From NCBI RefSeq assembly GCF_007989605.1, contig NZ_BJUL01000006.1, positions 186,001-250,000 on the forward strand: a stretch of DNA of 64,000 nucleotides, given 5' to 3'. This DNA comes from Vreelandella venusta. Its GTDB lineage: Bacteria > Pseudomonadota > Gammaproteobacteria > Pseudomonadales > Halomonadaceae. The translations under genes and the position numbers were made by a program. The notes beneath the pieces are model-generated. The model saw nothing but the letters and a program-made list of their open reading frames with translations. It was not told where the DNA came from and made no database searches. Position 1 is the first letter of the stretch, and each line of letters starts with the position of its first letter. Shown here in pieces: positions 54,860-62,838 of the stretch.

Positions 54860-55216
54860 TTACCAGCGAGGTAATAAGCGGCTTATGCGAATCTCAATCA
54901 CAGCGTCTCCATCCCAACGAGAGCGTTGTGGCCGAGCGTAGTAAGGACGTGAATGCCTGGGTTTAGAATAATGGGGTCTTGAATGGCTATGTCTTGAATA
55001 GCTATGTCTTGAATGGCTATGCCTTGAATAACGGGGCCTCGAATAGCTGGACCGCGAGTAACGTGAACGGGAATGGTGATGCTCACGCGCTTCAGCTTGC
55101 CCCATGGAGGACAGCGTCGGGGCCACGTAAAGTGCAGCGGCACCAAGCCCTAAGCTTGCTAGCACTTGACGTCGTGAACGCCGTTTATTCAGCAGGGAAT
55201 CGGCTTCATTGCTCAT
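54860..55216 (-). CDS. Tat-signal protein with eleven tandem pentapeptides
   Basis: A 118-residue protein. Residues 11-43 are a twin-arginine signal (SRRQVLASLGLGAAALY) with a likely cut after AEA (43). Residues 46-100 are exactly eleven pentads of consensus xx(Y/H)SR, such as SRYSR, HSHSR and PHYSK. The tail 101-118 (WDGDAVIEIRISRLLPRW) is non-repetitive. The mature part is strongly basic and rich in Ser, Arg, His and Tyr. ATG 55216 has CGGAG upstream. The HPr-kinase/PqqD gene follows 12 nt later, so the pair is one operon. The function is unknown; it may be a precursor that is modified at Ser or Tyr before export. Confidence 0.78.
   Translation of the reverse strand: MSNEADSLLNKRRSRRQVLASLGLGAAALYVAPTLSSMGQAEAREHHHSRSRYSRSSYSRPRYSRHSHSRHSYSRHSHSRPHYSKPRHSRPYYARPQRSRWDGDAVIEIRISRLLPRW
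54908..55080. repeat. 15-bp tandem repeat array coding for the pentapeptides
   Basis: The coding DNA repeats with 15-bp period; units such as TCTTGAATGGCTATG recur on the plus strand, some nearly identical. Such an array can expand or contract in whole pentads without frameshift. Confidence 0.8.
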
Positions 55217-55363
55217 ATCAGCACTCCGGATTAATCGCTAGAAAGGTTATGAAACACTGTTTTAAAAACAATCCTAGCCTCGAAGCGCACAGCAAACTAC
55301 TGACTGAGCGCCACTTTCCCATTGTTTACTTTTTTTAACCACACTCAGCGCTTTGTGGAAACA

Positions 55364-56521
55364 TTATGCAGTTGTACTAATTTGCCAACCATTACGGCCA
55401 GCGCTCTTTACTCGGTAAAGCGCTTTATCAGCAGCTTTATAGGCATCTGAAAGGGTGGCTTCCCCGGCGATAAAGCGCGCGGCACCAATACTCAAGGTTA
55501 CCCTTTCATTGTGCGGATGCGTGGGGTGTTTGAAAGCAGCCTGCTCTAAAACAGACGTCAATTGATCACAGTAGCGAATCAACAGCGTGTCATCATCACA
55601 AGGCAAAACTGCGGCAAACTCATCTCCCCCTAATCGGTACAGTTTTGCCTCTGCTCCCAGTACATATTTCAACAGACTGGCTAGGCGCCGTAACAGTTGA
55701 TCTCCCTCTGGGTGCCCCAATGAATCGTTGTACTGCTTAAAGAAGTCGATATCGACCAAGATTACAGCAAGCACAGCCCCTTCTTTGGCAACGACATCCT
55801 GATGCAACGCACTGCGGTTACCTATCCCCGTCAGCGGATCGCGCATCGCTTGTTGCATCCAAGCGATGGTTTGCTTAGTGGCGCGCTCTGTACGCCGTAA
55901 CTGACGCTCATGCATTACCCAAAACAGCAGCCCTAGCGCAAAAATCACCATGCTCGAATAGGTAAGGATCTGATTATATCGCCGAGTGCTTTCAGAAAAC
56001 TCGTTAATTGCCATACCGCGTAGGTCGAGTTGGCTCATCTCAATGCTCGTTAAACAGCCAATTGGGCCCAACAGTTCAGCCGCGGCATCAAACGGTGTCA
56101 CAGAAGTTTCTTTAAGGCGCTCAGTTAGTAGATTTAAGGTTTGTAAACTCGGCTGGGTACAGCTATACCTTTGACGATACACCTCGACATCAATTAATCC
56201 ATAGGCAAGATCGAGATTAAGCCTAACCGCTTGTCGCTGCTCATCATCCAAGGGCTGCCCGCTTAACAAATGTTGCTGAGCAAGCTGTAAATATCCCCGT
56301 GACCGGGTAGCTAACTGCTGCCCTGTCAAATTGCCTGTCTGGCTGAAGTAAGCCTGTATTTCTGGGTATACCCAGCGCGCCTCATAAACAATAATCACCA
56401 TTAATGCCATAAAACTCATAAGGCTCAATGATAACCACGTTACATAGCGACGCTTCCTAGTTAAAGGAGCTGGCACTGGCAATGGCACAGCAGGTGGAGA
56501 AGGCGGCGGCTCAATGATCAC
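55364..56521 (-). CDS. Membrane diguanylate cyclase (GGDEF)
   Basis: A 385-residue protein with a Pro-rich N-terminus and TM1 near 27-50 (TWLSLSLMSFMALMVIIVYEA). A periplasmic region of about 130 residues contains two Cys (CTQPS, IGCLTS). TM2 is near 190-208, followed by a GGDEF domain with intact RLGGDEFAAVLP and DIDFFKQYNDSLGHPEGD. It should make cyclic di-GMP; the RxxD product-inhibition site is not seen before GGDEF. The GTG start at 56521 overlaps the upstream stop as GTGA, so it is coupled to the periplasmic protein gene. Confidence 0.9.
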   Translation of the reverse strand: MIIEPPPSPPAVPLPVPAPLTRKRRYVTWLSLSLMSFMALMVIIVYEARWVYPEIQAYFSQTGNLTGQQLATRSRGYLQLAQQHLLSGQPLDDEQRQAVRLNLDLAYGLIDVEVYRQRYSCTQPSLQTLNLLTERLKETSVTPFDAAAELLGPIGCLTSIEMSQLDLRGMAINEFSESTRRYNQILTYSSMVIFALGLLFWVMHERQLRRTERATKQTIAWMQQAMRDPLTGIGNRSALHQDVVAKEGAVLAVILVDIDFFKQYNDSLGHPEGDQLLRRLASLLKYVLGAEAKLYRLGGDEFAAVLPCDDDTLLIRYCDQLTSVLEQAAFKHPTHPHNERVTLSIGAARFIAGEATLSDAYKAADKALYRVKSAGRNGWQISTTA

Positions 56522-57030
56522 CAACGGGCCTCAATACTTCGAATCATCCATATCCAGTCGTTGAATTCACGTAGGCTCTTGATATCACGCTGATCATTAT
56601 AAGCCTGATCAACCAGTCGCAATGGCCCCCGAGAACGCAATGTCAGTGGCTCTCCATCCTCTGCCGTGACCATTAACCACTTCGGATCATCCCAGCCACC
56701 TAACGTCACTTCGTAACCATCCCATGTCGTAAAGTGCAATGCGGGAGGAACTTCGCCAAACTGGTGTATGAGAAAGCGACGAAATTCAAGCCCATGCATT
56801 TCTACTTCTCGGCCTTGAAAAGGATCAAATACTGGCGAGTTAACCGTAGATTGTTGGCGCAACTCGTTAAGCGCGAGTGCAGTGTGTTTTTCACCATTAA
56901 TGACGTTTAATGCGTGAGCATAGACCGGCACTGATAGCCAGCTAAGTAATAGTAGAATACAGGCAACACTTGCTTTGGGATAATGATGAGCGCAACAGCG
57001 TATGGCAACGATTGAACTAGCAGCATTCAT
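56518..57030 (-). CDS. Periplasmic SUOX-fold-like protein upstream of a diguanylate cyclase
   Basis: A 170-residue protein with a signal peptide ending near VYAHA. The mature part resembles the substrate-side fold of molybdopterin oxidoreductases of the sulfite oxidase type (GREVEMHGLEFRRFLIHQFG, FTTWDGYEVTLGGW, WLMVTAEDGEPLTLRSRGPLRLV) but is short and has no Cys. It therefore could not hold the molybdenum cofactor in the usual way. Its coupling to a GGDEF gene suggests a ligand-binding partner of the cyclase's periplasmic region. The start has GGAAG eight bases upstream. Confidence 0.75.
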   Translation of the reverse strand: MNAASSIVAIRCCAHHYPKASVACILLLLSWLSVPVYAHALNVINGEKHTALALNELRQQSTVNSPVFDPFQGREVEMHGLEFRRFLIHQFGEVPPALHFTTWDGYEVTLGGWDDPKWLMVTAEDGEPLTLRSRGPLRLVDQAYNDQRDIKSLREFNDWIWMIRSIEARW

Positions 57031-57126
57031 GGCAAATGGCTTCCTTGCGGTACAATGCCTTATTGTACAACCAGGTACTTTACCAGACGATTAACTCGAA
57101 TACTCGAAAACATAGTTTTAATTAAT

Positions 57127-57152
57127 AAAAAAGCCGACCCAAATGGGCCGGC
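57127..57152 (-). terminator. Rho-independent terminator after the 41-residue membrane protein gene
   Basis: On the minus strand GCCGGCCCA pairs with TGGGTCGGC, one G-U included, followed by six T. It lies 60 nt after the small gene's stop. Confidence 0.85.
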
Positions 57153-57212
57153 AACAGGAAGCTCGCTGTTAAAAGCAAACTCCCTCCCCTGACGACTGTC
57201 ACCATAACGGCG

Positions 57213-57338
57213 TTAATGCTTTTTGCGCTCATCCTTACGGAGATGGTCGCGCACAATAAAGCCTACCCAACCAATCATAAAAGCAATCATTAACGCGACA
57301 GTAACTAGACCAAAAATAACAGCATCATCCCAGTACAT
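57213..57338 (-). CDS. 41-residue single-pass membrane protein
   Basis: A short minus-strand gene, ATG 57338 to TAA 57213. A strong Shine-Dalgarno (CAGGAGGGG) lies at ideal spacing, and a clean terminator follows. The product starts MYWDDAV, has one hydrophobic helix (about residues 8-30, with GLVTVALMIAFMIGWVGFIV) and ends in a charged tail RDHLRKDERKKH. This design is typical of small inner-membrane regulatory or accessory proteins, but I do not recognise a family. It is likely cytoplasmic at the positively charged end. Confidence 0.75.
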   Translation of the reverse strand: MYWDDAVIFGLVTVALMIAFMIGWVGFIVRDHLRKDERKKH

Positions 57339-57485
57339 GGTGATCCCCTCCTGCCGTGATGTATGACGCCATCCTAGTGCGTTAATCGCGGCAGGAAGCT
57401 GACCTGGGTCAAGCTTTTCAGCGGGGTTATTTGCGGCCCATCAGGAACTTGATATGGGTCATTTTTTAGCGCTCAAAACTAACCG

Positions 57486-58004
57486 CTAAAGCACTTTTCG
57501 ATCTTCTACTTTGCTGTGCTCGGTTCCCGGCGGTAGAGGATGGCCTTTAGCCAGCTCTGCGCGAGTTGCTTCACGCACCTCCAGCACGTTGACTTGGTAG
57601 CGAAGCGTATGGCCTGCCAGCGGATGATTTGTATCGACCGTTACCATGTCCCCATCAATACTCATCACCGTGACAATTTGCGGGCCTGCTTCACCTTCTG
57701 TTTGGAAACGGCTACCGGGTTCAAGCGCTGCGCTGCCAAACGATGCACGACTCACCTGTTGCACCAAGTCTTCATTACGGATGCCATAGGCATCAGCAGG
57801 TGCCAGCGTGACACGCAGCTCATCTCCAGCGGCTTTATCTTCTAGCGCGCTCTCTAAACCAGGCAAAATATTATCGTGCCCATGAAGGTACTCTAAGGGC
57901 TTATCACGCGCATTGGAGTCATCTAATACGCGGGTACTGCCATCGCTAAGCACATCGCTTAACACGTAGTGTAAAGTGACTACTTGATGGGCTGTAATCG
58001 ACAT
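57486..58004 (-). CDS. FKBP-type peptidyl-prolyl isomerase (SlyD-like)
   Basis: A 172-residue protein: an FKBP domain interrupted by an insert-in-flap domain as in SlyD (VVTLHYVLSD, LEYLHGHDNILPGLESALEDKAAGDELRVTLAPADAYGIRNEDLVQQV, VDTNHPLAGHTLRYQVNVLEVREAT). There is no signal peptide, so cytoplasmic. The His/Cys-rich metal-binding tail of E. coli SlyD is missing; the C-terminus is HPLPPGTEHSKVEDRKV. It acts as a folding helper. Confidence 0.93.
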   Translation of the reverse strand: MSITAHQVVTLHYVLSDVLSDGSTRVLDDSNARDKPLEYLHGHDNILPGLESALEDKAAGDELRVTLAPADAYGIRNEDLVQQVSRASFGSAALEPGSRFQTEGEAGPQIVTVMSIDGDMVTVDTNHPLAGHTLRYQVNVLEVREATRAELAKGHPLPPGTEHSKVEDRKVL

Positions 58005-58122
58005 TGAAAACTCCTCTCCGGTAAGCTATCGGCTTTGTCATGGATATCAGGCCTAGTTTACCACTGAGCAGTTTTTAGCGGGTCTCGATGCAGACGTTTT
58101 CTTTCCTGGAGTGTTAACCAAT

Positions 58123-59493
58123 ATGCCCACCCCAACTCCCCAGCGCAGCTGGCTGGATGCGCTTGGTATTTACTGTCGTGCGCCTGTCATCACCATGCTG
58201 TTTCTAGGTTTTTCTGCAGGCTTACCTTTTTTGCTGGTGTTTTCCACGTTGTCTGCATGGCTACGCAGTGACGGCGTTGAAGTGGCCGCCATTGGCTTCT
58301 TCGCTTGGATTGGCATGCTCTACTCAATCAAGTTTTTTTGGGCGCCTATCGTTGACCGACTTGCCCTGCCGATCTTAACCCACACGTTTGGTCAGCGGCG
58401 TGGCTGGATGCTGCTTGCCCAGGGGATGATTGCGGCAGGATTGATTGGCTTGGCGGGAGTCAGTCCAGTAGGCAACCTAGGCTGGGTAGCCGCCTTTGCG
58501 CTGCTGGTCGCCTTTGGCTCGGCCACCCAGGATATTGCCATTGACGCGTATCGCATCGAATCCGCCGATGACGATGTACAAGCAGCGATGGCCTCTACTT
58601 ACATTATCGGTTACCGGGGGGGGCTGTTAGCGGCAGGTGCAGGAGCGCTGTATGTGGCATCGGCGATTTCCTGGAACGCAGCGTACCTGTGTATGGCGGC
58701 GCTTGTGGGCATTGGCGTACTCACCGTACTGATTCGTCCAGAACCAAAGCGCGCATCGCTGACGGTTCAGCTCATTCACGAACCCAAGGTACGCGCCTTC
58801 ATTCGTGCCAGCCGTGGCCAACCGAAAGTTTTACGACGTCTAGGGGCTTGGGTGATTGGTGCCATTGTGTGCCCTTTCACCGACTTCTTCCGCCGCTACG
58901 GGGTGAAGGCGTTGGGCATTTTAGTGTTTATCGCAGTGTTCCGGATTAGCGACCTTGCCATGGCCTCTATGGCAAATCCGCTCTACATCGATTTAGGCTT
59001 TTCGCTGGCCACTATCGCCAACGTGACCAATATTTTTGGTATTGCCATGAGTATAACGGGGGGCATTCTTGGCGGCTTGCTGGTTGCTCGCTACGGTATT
59101 GGGCCACTGCTGATCATTGGTGCAGGTTTTGTCATGTTGACCAATCTGCTGTTTGCCGCATTAGCGTTGATAGGTAACCAACTCCCCATGTTGGTCGTCA
59201 CTATTATTGGCGATAATCTTGCCAATGGCTTAGCCAGCGCCGTCTTTATTGCGTTTCTTTCCAGCTTAACCTCGCGTGCTTATACCGCCACCCAATACGC
59301 ACTGTTTTCGTCGCTGATGACGTTACCAGGGAAGTTTCTGAGCGGTTTTGGCGGGCTGGTCGTCACGGCTCAGGGGTACGCCACCTTCTTCGTAGTGGCT
59401 ACCCTGCTCGGCTTACCCGCCATTCTGCTAGCTATCTGGATCAGCCGAGATAAGCAGCTGGTGCCTACCCCAGTGATTGCAGAAGCAAAATAA
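58123..59493 (+). CDS. AmpG-like MFS permease
   Basis: A 456-residue MFS protein with the AmpG-type pattern: GFSAGLPFLLVFSTLSAWLRSDGVEVAAIGFFAW, KFFWAPIVDRL, QRRGWMLLAQG, GSATQDIAIDAYRIE and YIIGYRGGLL. AmpG imports anhydromuropeptides for cell-wall recycling, the likely role here. ATG 58123 is preferred; an in-frame GTG at 58111 is adjacent to the TGGA. It is convergent with the SEC-C gene. Confidence 0.9.
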   Translation: MPTPTPQRSWLDALGIYCRAPVITMLFLGFSAGLPFLLVFSTLSAWLRSDGVEVAAIGFFAWIGMLYSIKFFWAPIVDRLALPILTHTFGQRRGWMLLAQGMIAAGLIGLAGVSPVGNLGWVAAFALLVAFGSATQDIAIDAYRIESADDDVQAAMASTYIIGYRGGLLAAGAGALYVASAISWNAAYLCMAALVGIGVLTVLIRPEPKRASLTVQLIHEPKVRAFIRASRGQPKVLRRLGAWVIGAIVCPFTDFFRRYGVKALGILVFIAVFRISDLAMASMANPLYIDLGFSLATIANVTNIFGIAMSITGGILGGLLVARYGIGPLLIIGAGFVMLTNLLFAALALIGNQLPMLVVTIIGDNLANGLASAVFIAFLSSLTSRAYTATQYALFSSLMTLPGKFLSGFGGLVVTAQGYATFFVVATLLGLPAILLAIWISRDKQLVPTPVIAEAK

Positions 59494-59495
59494 AG

Positions 59496-61316
59496 CTATC
59501 GGTGGTCAGCCAACCACGCCAGCGCACCTGGCGTGGTGCGCCACTGGTCACGCATCAAGGTACGATATTGCCACGCTTCCGCACGGGAGCCAGGATCAAC
59601 TTGCCCATCCGCATGAGGCATTGAAGGTCGCGGGTTCTCGGCACATAACAGCTCAAGCGCATAGCGGTTATGACTGATCACATCTGCCAGTGCAGCTTCC
59701 GCAGCATCGTGCTTTTCCAAGCGATACAGCGCCAGCGTACGGCCCATTAATAGCCCCAACTCTAATGAGCCATCGTCTTTTTGGGGCTCATCCGTAAGCG
59801 CTAGCGCTTCTTCATTGCGGTCATCACGCAGCAATTGGTCGAGTACCAGCTCTCTTAAGCCAAGGCTATCTTCCTGGTCTATGGCTAACAGCTCTTCGGC
59901 TAACTCGCGGGAGTGCTGGCGCGCTCCGCGTTCCATACCAACTACCAGTGCAAGACCGGTTCTCAGCAGCATGGCGTTATCGGCATCATCCCAACACAGG
60001 TTGCCATCACCTGCCGCACGGGCCTGTTCAAGCCAGCGAGAAAGACGCAGTGCTAGTGGTTCCAACAGGCTCGGCGCCATCCACGGTAGGCTGCCAAAGC
60101 GGCTGGTCAGTGCTAGCGTTACATCTTGCACTACCTGGGGCGCATCCAACCATTCTGGGTGGGCACATAGTTCAGACATCCACTCTATCGCGTTGCCCCA
60201 CGGGTCATCGCGAAAGCCCAAGGCGATCTCTTCATCGACCATGACTTGAAACTGTTCGTGCCAAGCCGCAAACAGGGTTTCTTCACGAGCAGTGGTGGTG
60301 TAGTGCAACCTACCGGAATCGGCATCTTGCTTAATGGTAAGCTTCGGTGCGACAGGGAGTGCCGCCAACAGCGCCTGTAGCGATACCAGCGGCGTTGCCA
60401 TATCTTCTTCGGCGCTCAACAACTGGTCGGCCAAAGTGGCACCAGGATTTTCAGCCAGCGCGGCCAGGAATTCGAGCTGCTCTTCATCTAAGTCGCCCTG
60501 GCGAACCAAACGACGGTACCAGAAGTTAGCACGCTCTTTAGCCTCGGCTTCATGACCTTCATGCAGCAGCAACATGGCTTCAATGTAAGCGAGCGTCGGT
60601 GAATCCGGGAGCGCCTGCTGGGCTTTTACGAACGCAGCGCGGGCGCTGTCCAAGTCGTCGTTATCCAGGTGCATTAGGCACAACCGCTCAAGCGCCACGC
60701 CGCGCAAAAACAGCGGGCCACGCTCCATAACATCATCGAGCAGATCAGCACGCTTACGGGTAAAGCCACGTTCTTGATAGATATCTAACAGAATTTCAAA
60801 TGCAGGCTCAGCCTGCTCCGGCAGCCGCGACCAATCACTGCCGTCGAACAGTGACTCAAGAATCTGCATTGAACGACCGGTTTGACCACTTTCAGCAGCA
60901 ATTAATCCGGCTTCTAATAATGCCTGGGCAGGTGCTTGCTGGCTTTCCAGCGCCGCTTTCAGCGTAGCGCCTTTCCACTCACGCAGGGAAAGCATCCACA
61001 TCATCTGCTCAGGAATATCCGTGGGGAAGTCAACGCGGTAGCAGCACTGTTTGAATTTACGCCCTGAATCACACCAGCAAGGCTCGTTACGCCCTGGAGT
61101 AGCCAACGGCTCATTAGCAAAATTCAGCCGCTCCAGCGGCGTTTGCGACCATAAAATAGGCGCAAGCGCCTGGGCAGTCGCCACATCGCCATTAAACGAA
61201 TCTGCGCCTTCGGCACGTACCCAGGTCATAAAATCGGGGTAGTGTTCCTGTTTCCTAATTGCCGAGAGTGCCCCAGAGGCAAATCCCAGCAGTTGATCGA
61301 CCCATACCGCCAGCAT
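59496..61316 (-). CDS. SEC-C motif protein with TPR-like helical region
   Basis: About 606 residues. A short helical N-terminus is followed near residues 74-95 by a SEC-C zinc motif, PGRNEPCWCDSGRKFKQCC, as found at the end of SecA. The long remainder is rich in Leu, Ala and Glu and looks like repeated helix pairs (TPR-like). It has no catalytic motif I recognise. The SEC-C finger suggests binding to a protein or ribosome. ATG 61316 has GGAG six bases upstream and is preferred over TTG 61337. Confidence 0.8.
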   Translation of the reverse strand: MLAVWVDQLLGFASGALSAIRKQEHYPDFMTWVRAEGADSFNGDVATAQALAPILWSQTPLERLNFANEPLATPGRNEPCWCDSGRKFKQCCYRVDFPTDIPEQMMWMLSLREWKGATLKAALESQQAPAQALLEAGLIAAESGQTGRSMQILESLFDGSDWSRLPEQAEPAFEILLDIYQERGFTRKRADLLDDVMERGPLFLRGVALERLCLMHLDNDDLDSARAAFVKAQQALPDSPTLAYIEAMLLLHEGHEAEAKERANFWYRRLVRQGDLDEEQLEFLAALAENPGATLADQLLSAEEDMATPLVSLQALLAALPVAPKLTIKQDADSGRLHYTTTAREETLFAAWHEQFQVMVDEEIALGFRDDPWGNAIEWMSELCAHPEWLDAPQVVQDVTLALTSRFGSLPWMAPSLLEPLALRLSRWLEQARAAGDGNLCWDDADNAMLLRTGLALVVGMERGARQHSRELAEELLAIDQEDSLGLRELVLDQLLRDDRNEEALALTDEPQKDDGSLELGLLMGRTLALYRLEKHDAAEAALADVISHNRYALELLCAENPRPSMPHADGQVDPGSRAEAWQYRTLMRDQWRTTPGALAWLADHR

Positions 61317-61398
61317 TGCCGTCTCCACTGTCTTCAAAACGCGATTGAAAAGCGCAATAGTCTAGCATGACAGGCGGCGCTCCCGCAGCGGCAATTAG

Positions 61399-62646
61399 TT
61401 AGCGACTACGCGCCCAGGCTAGCAGTGGCTCGGTGCGGCTATGCATATCAAGACGCGCTTGCAGACGTACTAAGTTCCAGTAGTGCCCATTCAGTGCCCG
61501 AGAAAGCAGTAAGGTATCCGCAGGCGGTTGCAGGCGATCCATGGCAGCCCACACTTTTGGTGTTAACTCACGCAGTCGGCGGTGTACCCGCACGTCGCTG
61601 AAGTCCTGCTCGCCAGGTAAGAATAGTGGTGACACGCACTCAGCGGATTCTCGATAAAGCGCCAGCGGCGCGCCCTGCCCCTGGCGGCCGCCCATTTTCA
61701 TTAACGCCTCATCCATGGCCATCGGGTCTTGCGCCAGAGTGGCATCTAATAGCTGCATCATGGCTTTTAGGCGCGCTTCGGGCACGGGAATTACTGCACC
61801 AAAATCGTAGATGATCAGGCGACCGTCCGCATCCGCCGCGAAGTTACCGGCGTGTGGGTCGGCATGCAGCTCACCGTAGGTAAACAGCTCCTCGGTAATC
61901 CAATCAGCCAACGCCACGGCCACTTTCTGACGAGTGCCATCATCGGTGTTTTCTAAATTCCGCAGCGGTGTACCGTCTACAAAGCGCATAGCCAAGACAT
62001 GCTGGCCAGATAACTCAAACAGTGGTTCGGGTATGACCAACCGAGGATTATCCTGATACCGTTCGCGATAGCGAGCCAGCGCCCGTGCTTCGGCGTGATA
62101 ATCCAACTCTTCACGCAGCCCCGCCGCTAACTCTTCAAACAGCGCATCCAAACGCGCTTGAGGCACTTTGAACCAGCGGCCCAAGCTCATGATCCGCCTG
62201 ACCTGCTTCAGATCGCTTTCCAACACATCCGCAAGCCCAGGGTACTGCACTTTCAGCACCACGGTTTCACCTGCATGGGTGACCGCTTTATGCACCTGCC
62301 CCATGGAAGCACTGGCAAACGGGCGCTCCTCTATATCGCTAAAGTACTGATCAATATTGCCGTATTGCAGTACCAACGCTTCACGGATACGCGGCCAAGG
62401 CATTGGCTCTGCTTGACGCTGCAAGCGAGCAAGCTCATTAGCCAAGTCGGGGGGCAGCAGGTCATCCCACTGGGACATAATTTGCGCCAGCTTCATGGCC
62501 GGGCCTTTCAGCTCCGAAAGCCCTTCAAACAGCGCTTCACCCAGCGCCCGCCAATCCGCTTGGCCGCCTAGACGAGTTTTCAGCAGCGCCCCGCCCGTGC
62601 GGGCACCCAGCCCCAATAAACGTCGTGTTCTACCGCGCTCGCGCAT
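61399..62646 (-). CDS. ABC1/UbiB-family atypical kinase
   Basis: A 415-residue protein of the ABC1/ADCK/UbiB family: the KxGQ-like segment GPAMKLAQIMSQWDDLLPP, the Ala-rich nucleotide loop FASASMGQVHKA, VVLKVQYPGL with the Lys, LRNLENT, and the catalytic HADPHAGNFAADADG with IIYDFGAV. There are no C-terminal membrane helices of UbiB, so it is not the ubiquinone-operon protein itself. Family members act as ATPases in quinone or lipid metabolism; the target is unknown here. Confidence 0.9.
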   Translation of the reverse strand: MRERGRTRRLLGLGARTGGALLKTRLGGQADWRALGEALFEGLSELKGPAMKLAQIMSQWDDLLPPDLANELARLQRQAEPMPWPRIREALVLQYGNIDQYFSDIEERPFASASMGQVHKAVTHAGETVVLKVQYPGLADVLESDLKQVRRIMSLGRWFKVPQARLDALFEELAAGLREELDYHAEARALARYRERYQDNPRLVIPEPLFELSGQHVLAMRFVDGTPLRNLENTDDGTRQKVAVALADWITEELFTYGELHADPHAGNFAADADGRLIIYDFGAVIPVPEARLKAMMQLLDATLAQDPMAMDEALMKMGGRQGQGAPLALYRESAECVSPLFLPGEQDFSDVRVHRRLRELTPKVWAAMDRLQPPADTLLLSRALNGHYWNLVRLQARLDMHSRTEPLLAWARSR

Positions 62647-62838
62647 GGAAACCGCCTCATTAATTGCTTTTTGACAGCTTACTCAATTCGTTAATTTTAT
62701 ACAAAAACTATACACAATAATAAATTCATCCATTTACAAAACAACTCACTAGCCACCTAACACACAAGCTAGACGCTAACCTGCTGCGGGTTCTGCTAAG
62801 ATGGCAGCTTGTTGTTATCAGACAGGGCTAGACACTGT

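Noticed and set aside
54908..55080. CRISPR array
   Set aside because: The regular repeats have no spacers and are in frame inside a coding gene.
54898..55146. Second minus-strand repetitive frame (IAIQD repeats)
   Set aside because: It is the other reading of the same 15-bp repeats, begins inside the Tat protein gene and lacks a convincing start.
54979..55338. Plus-strand 119-residue frame over the pentapeptide repeat region
   Set aside because: Its repeats are the antisense of the 15-bp array; there is no signal or family. The minus-strand frame has a Tat signal, a ribosome-binding site and tight coupling to the next gene.
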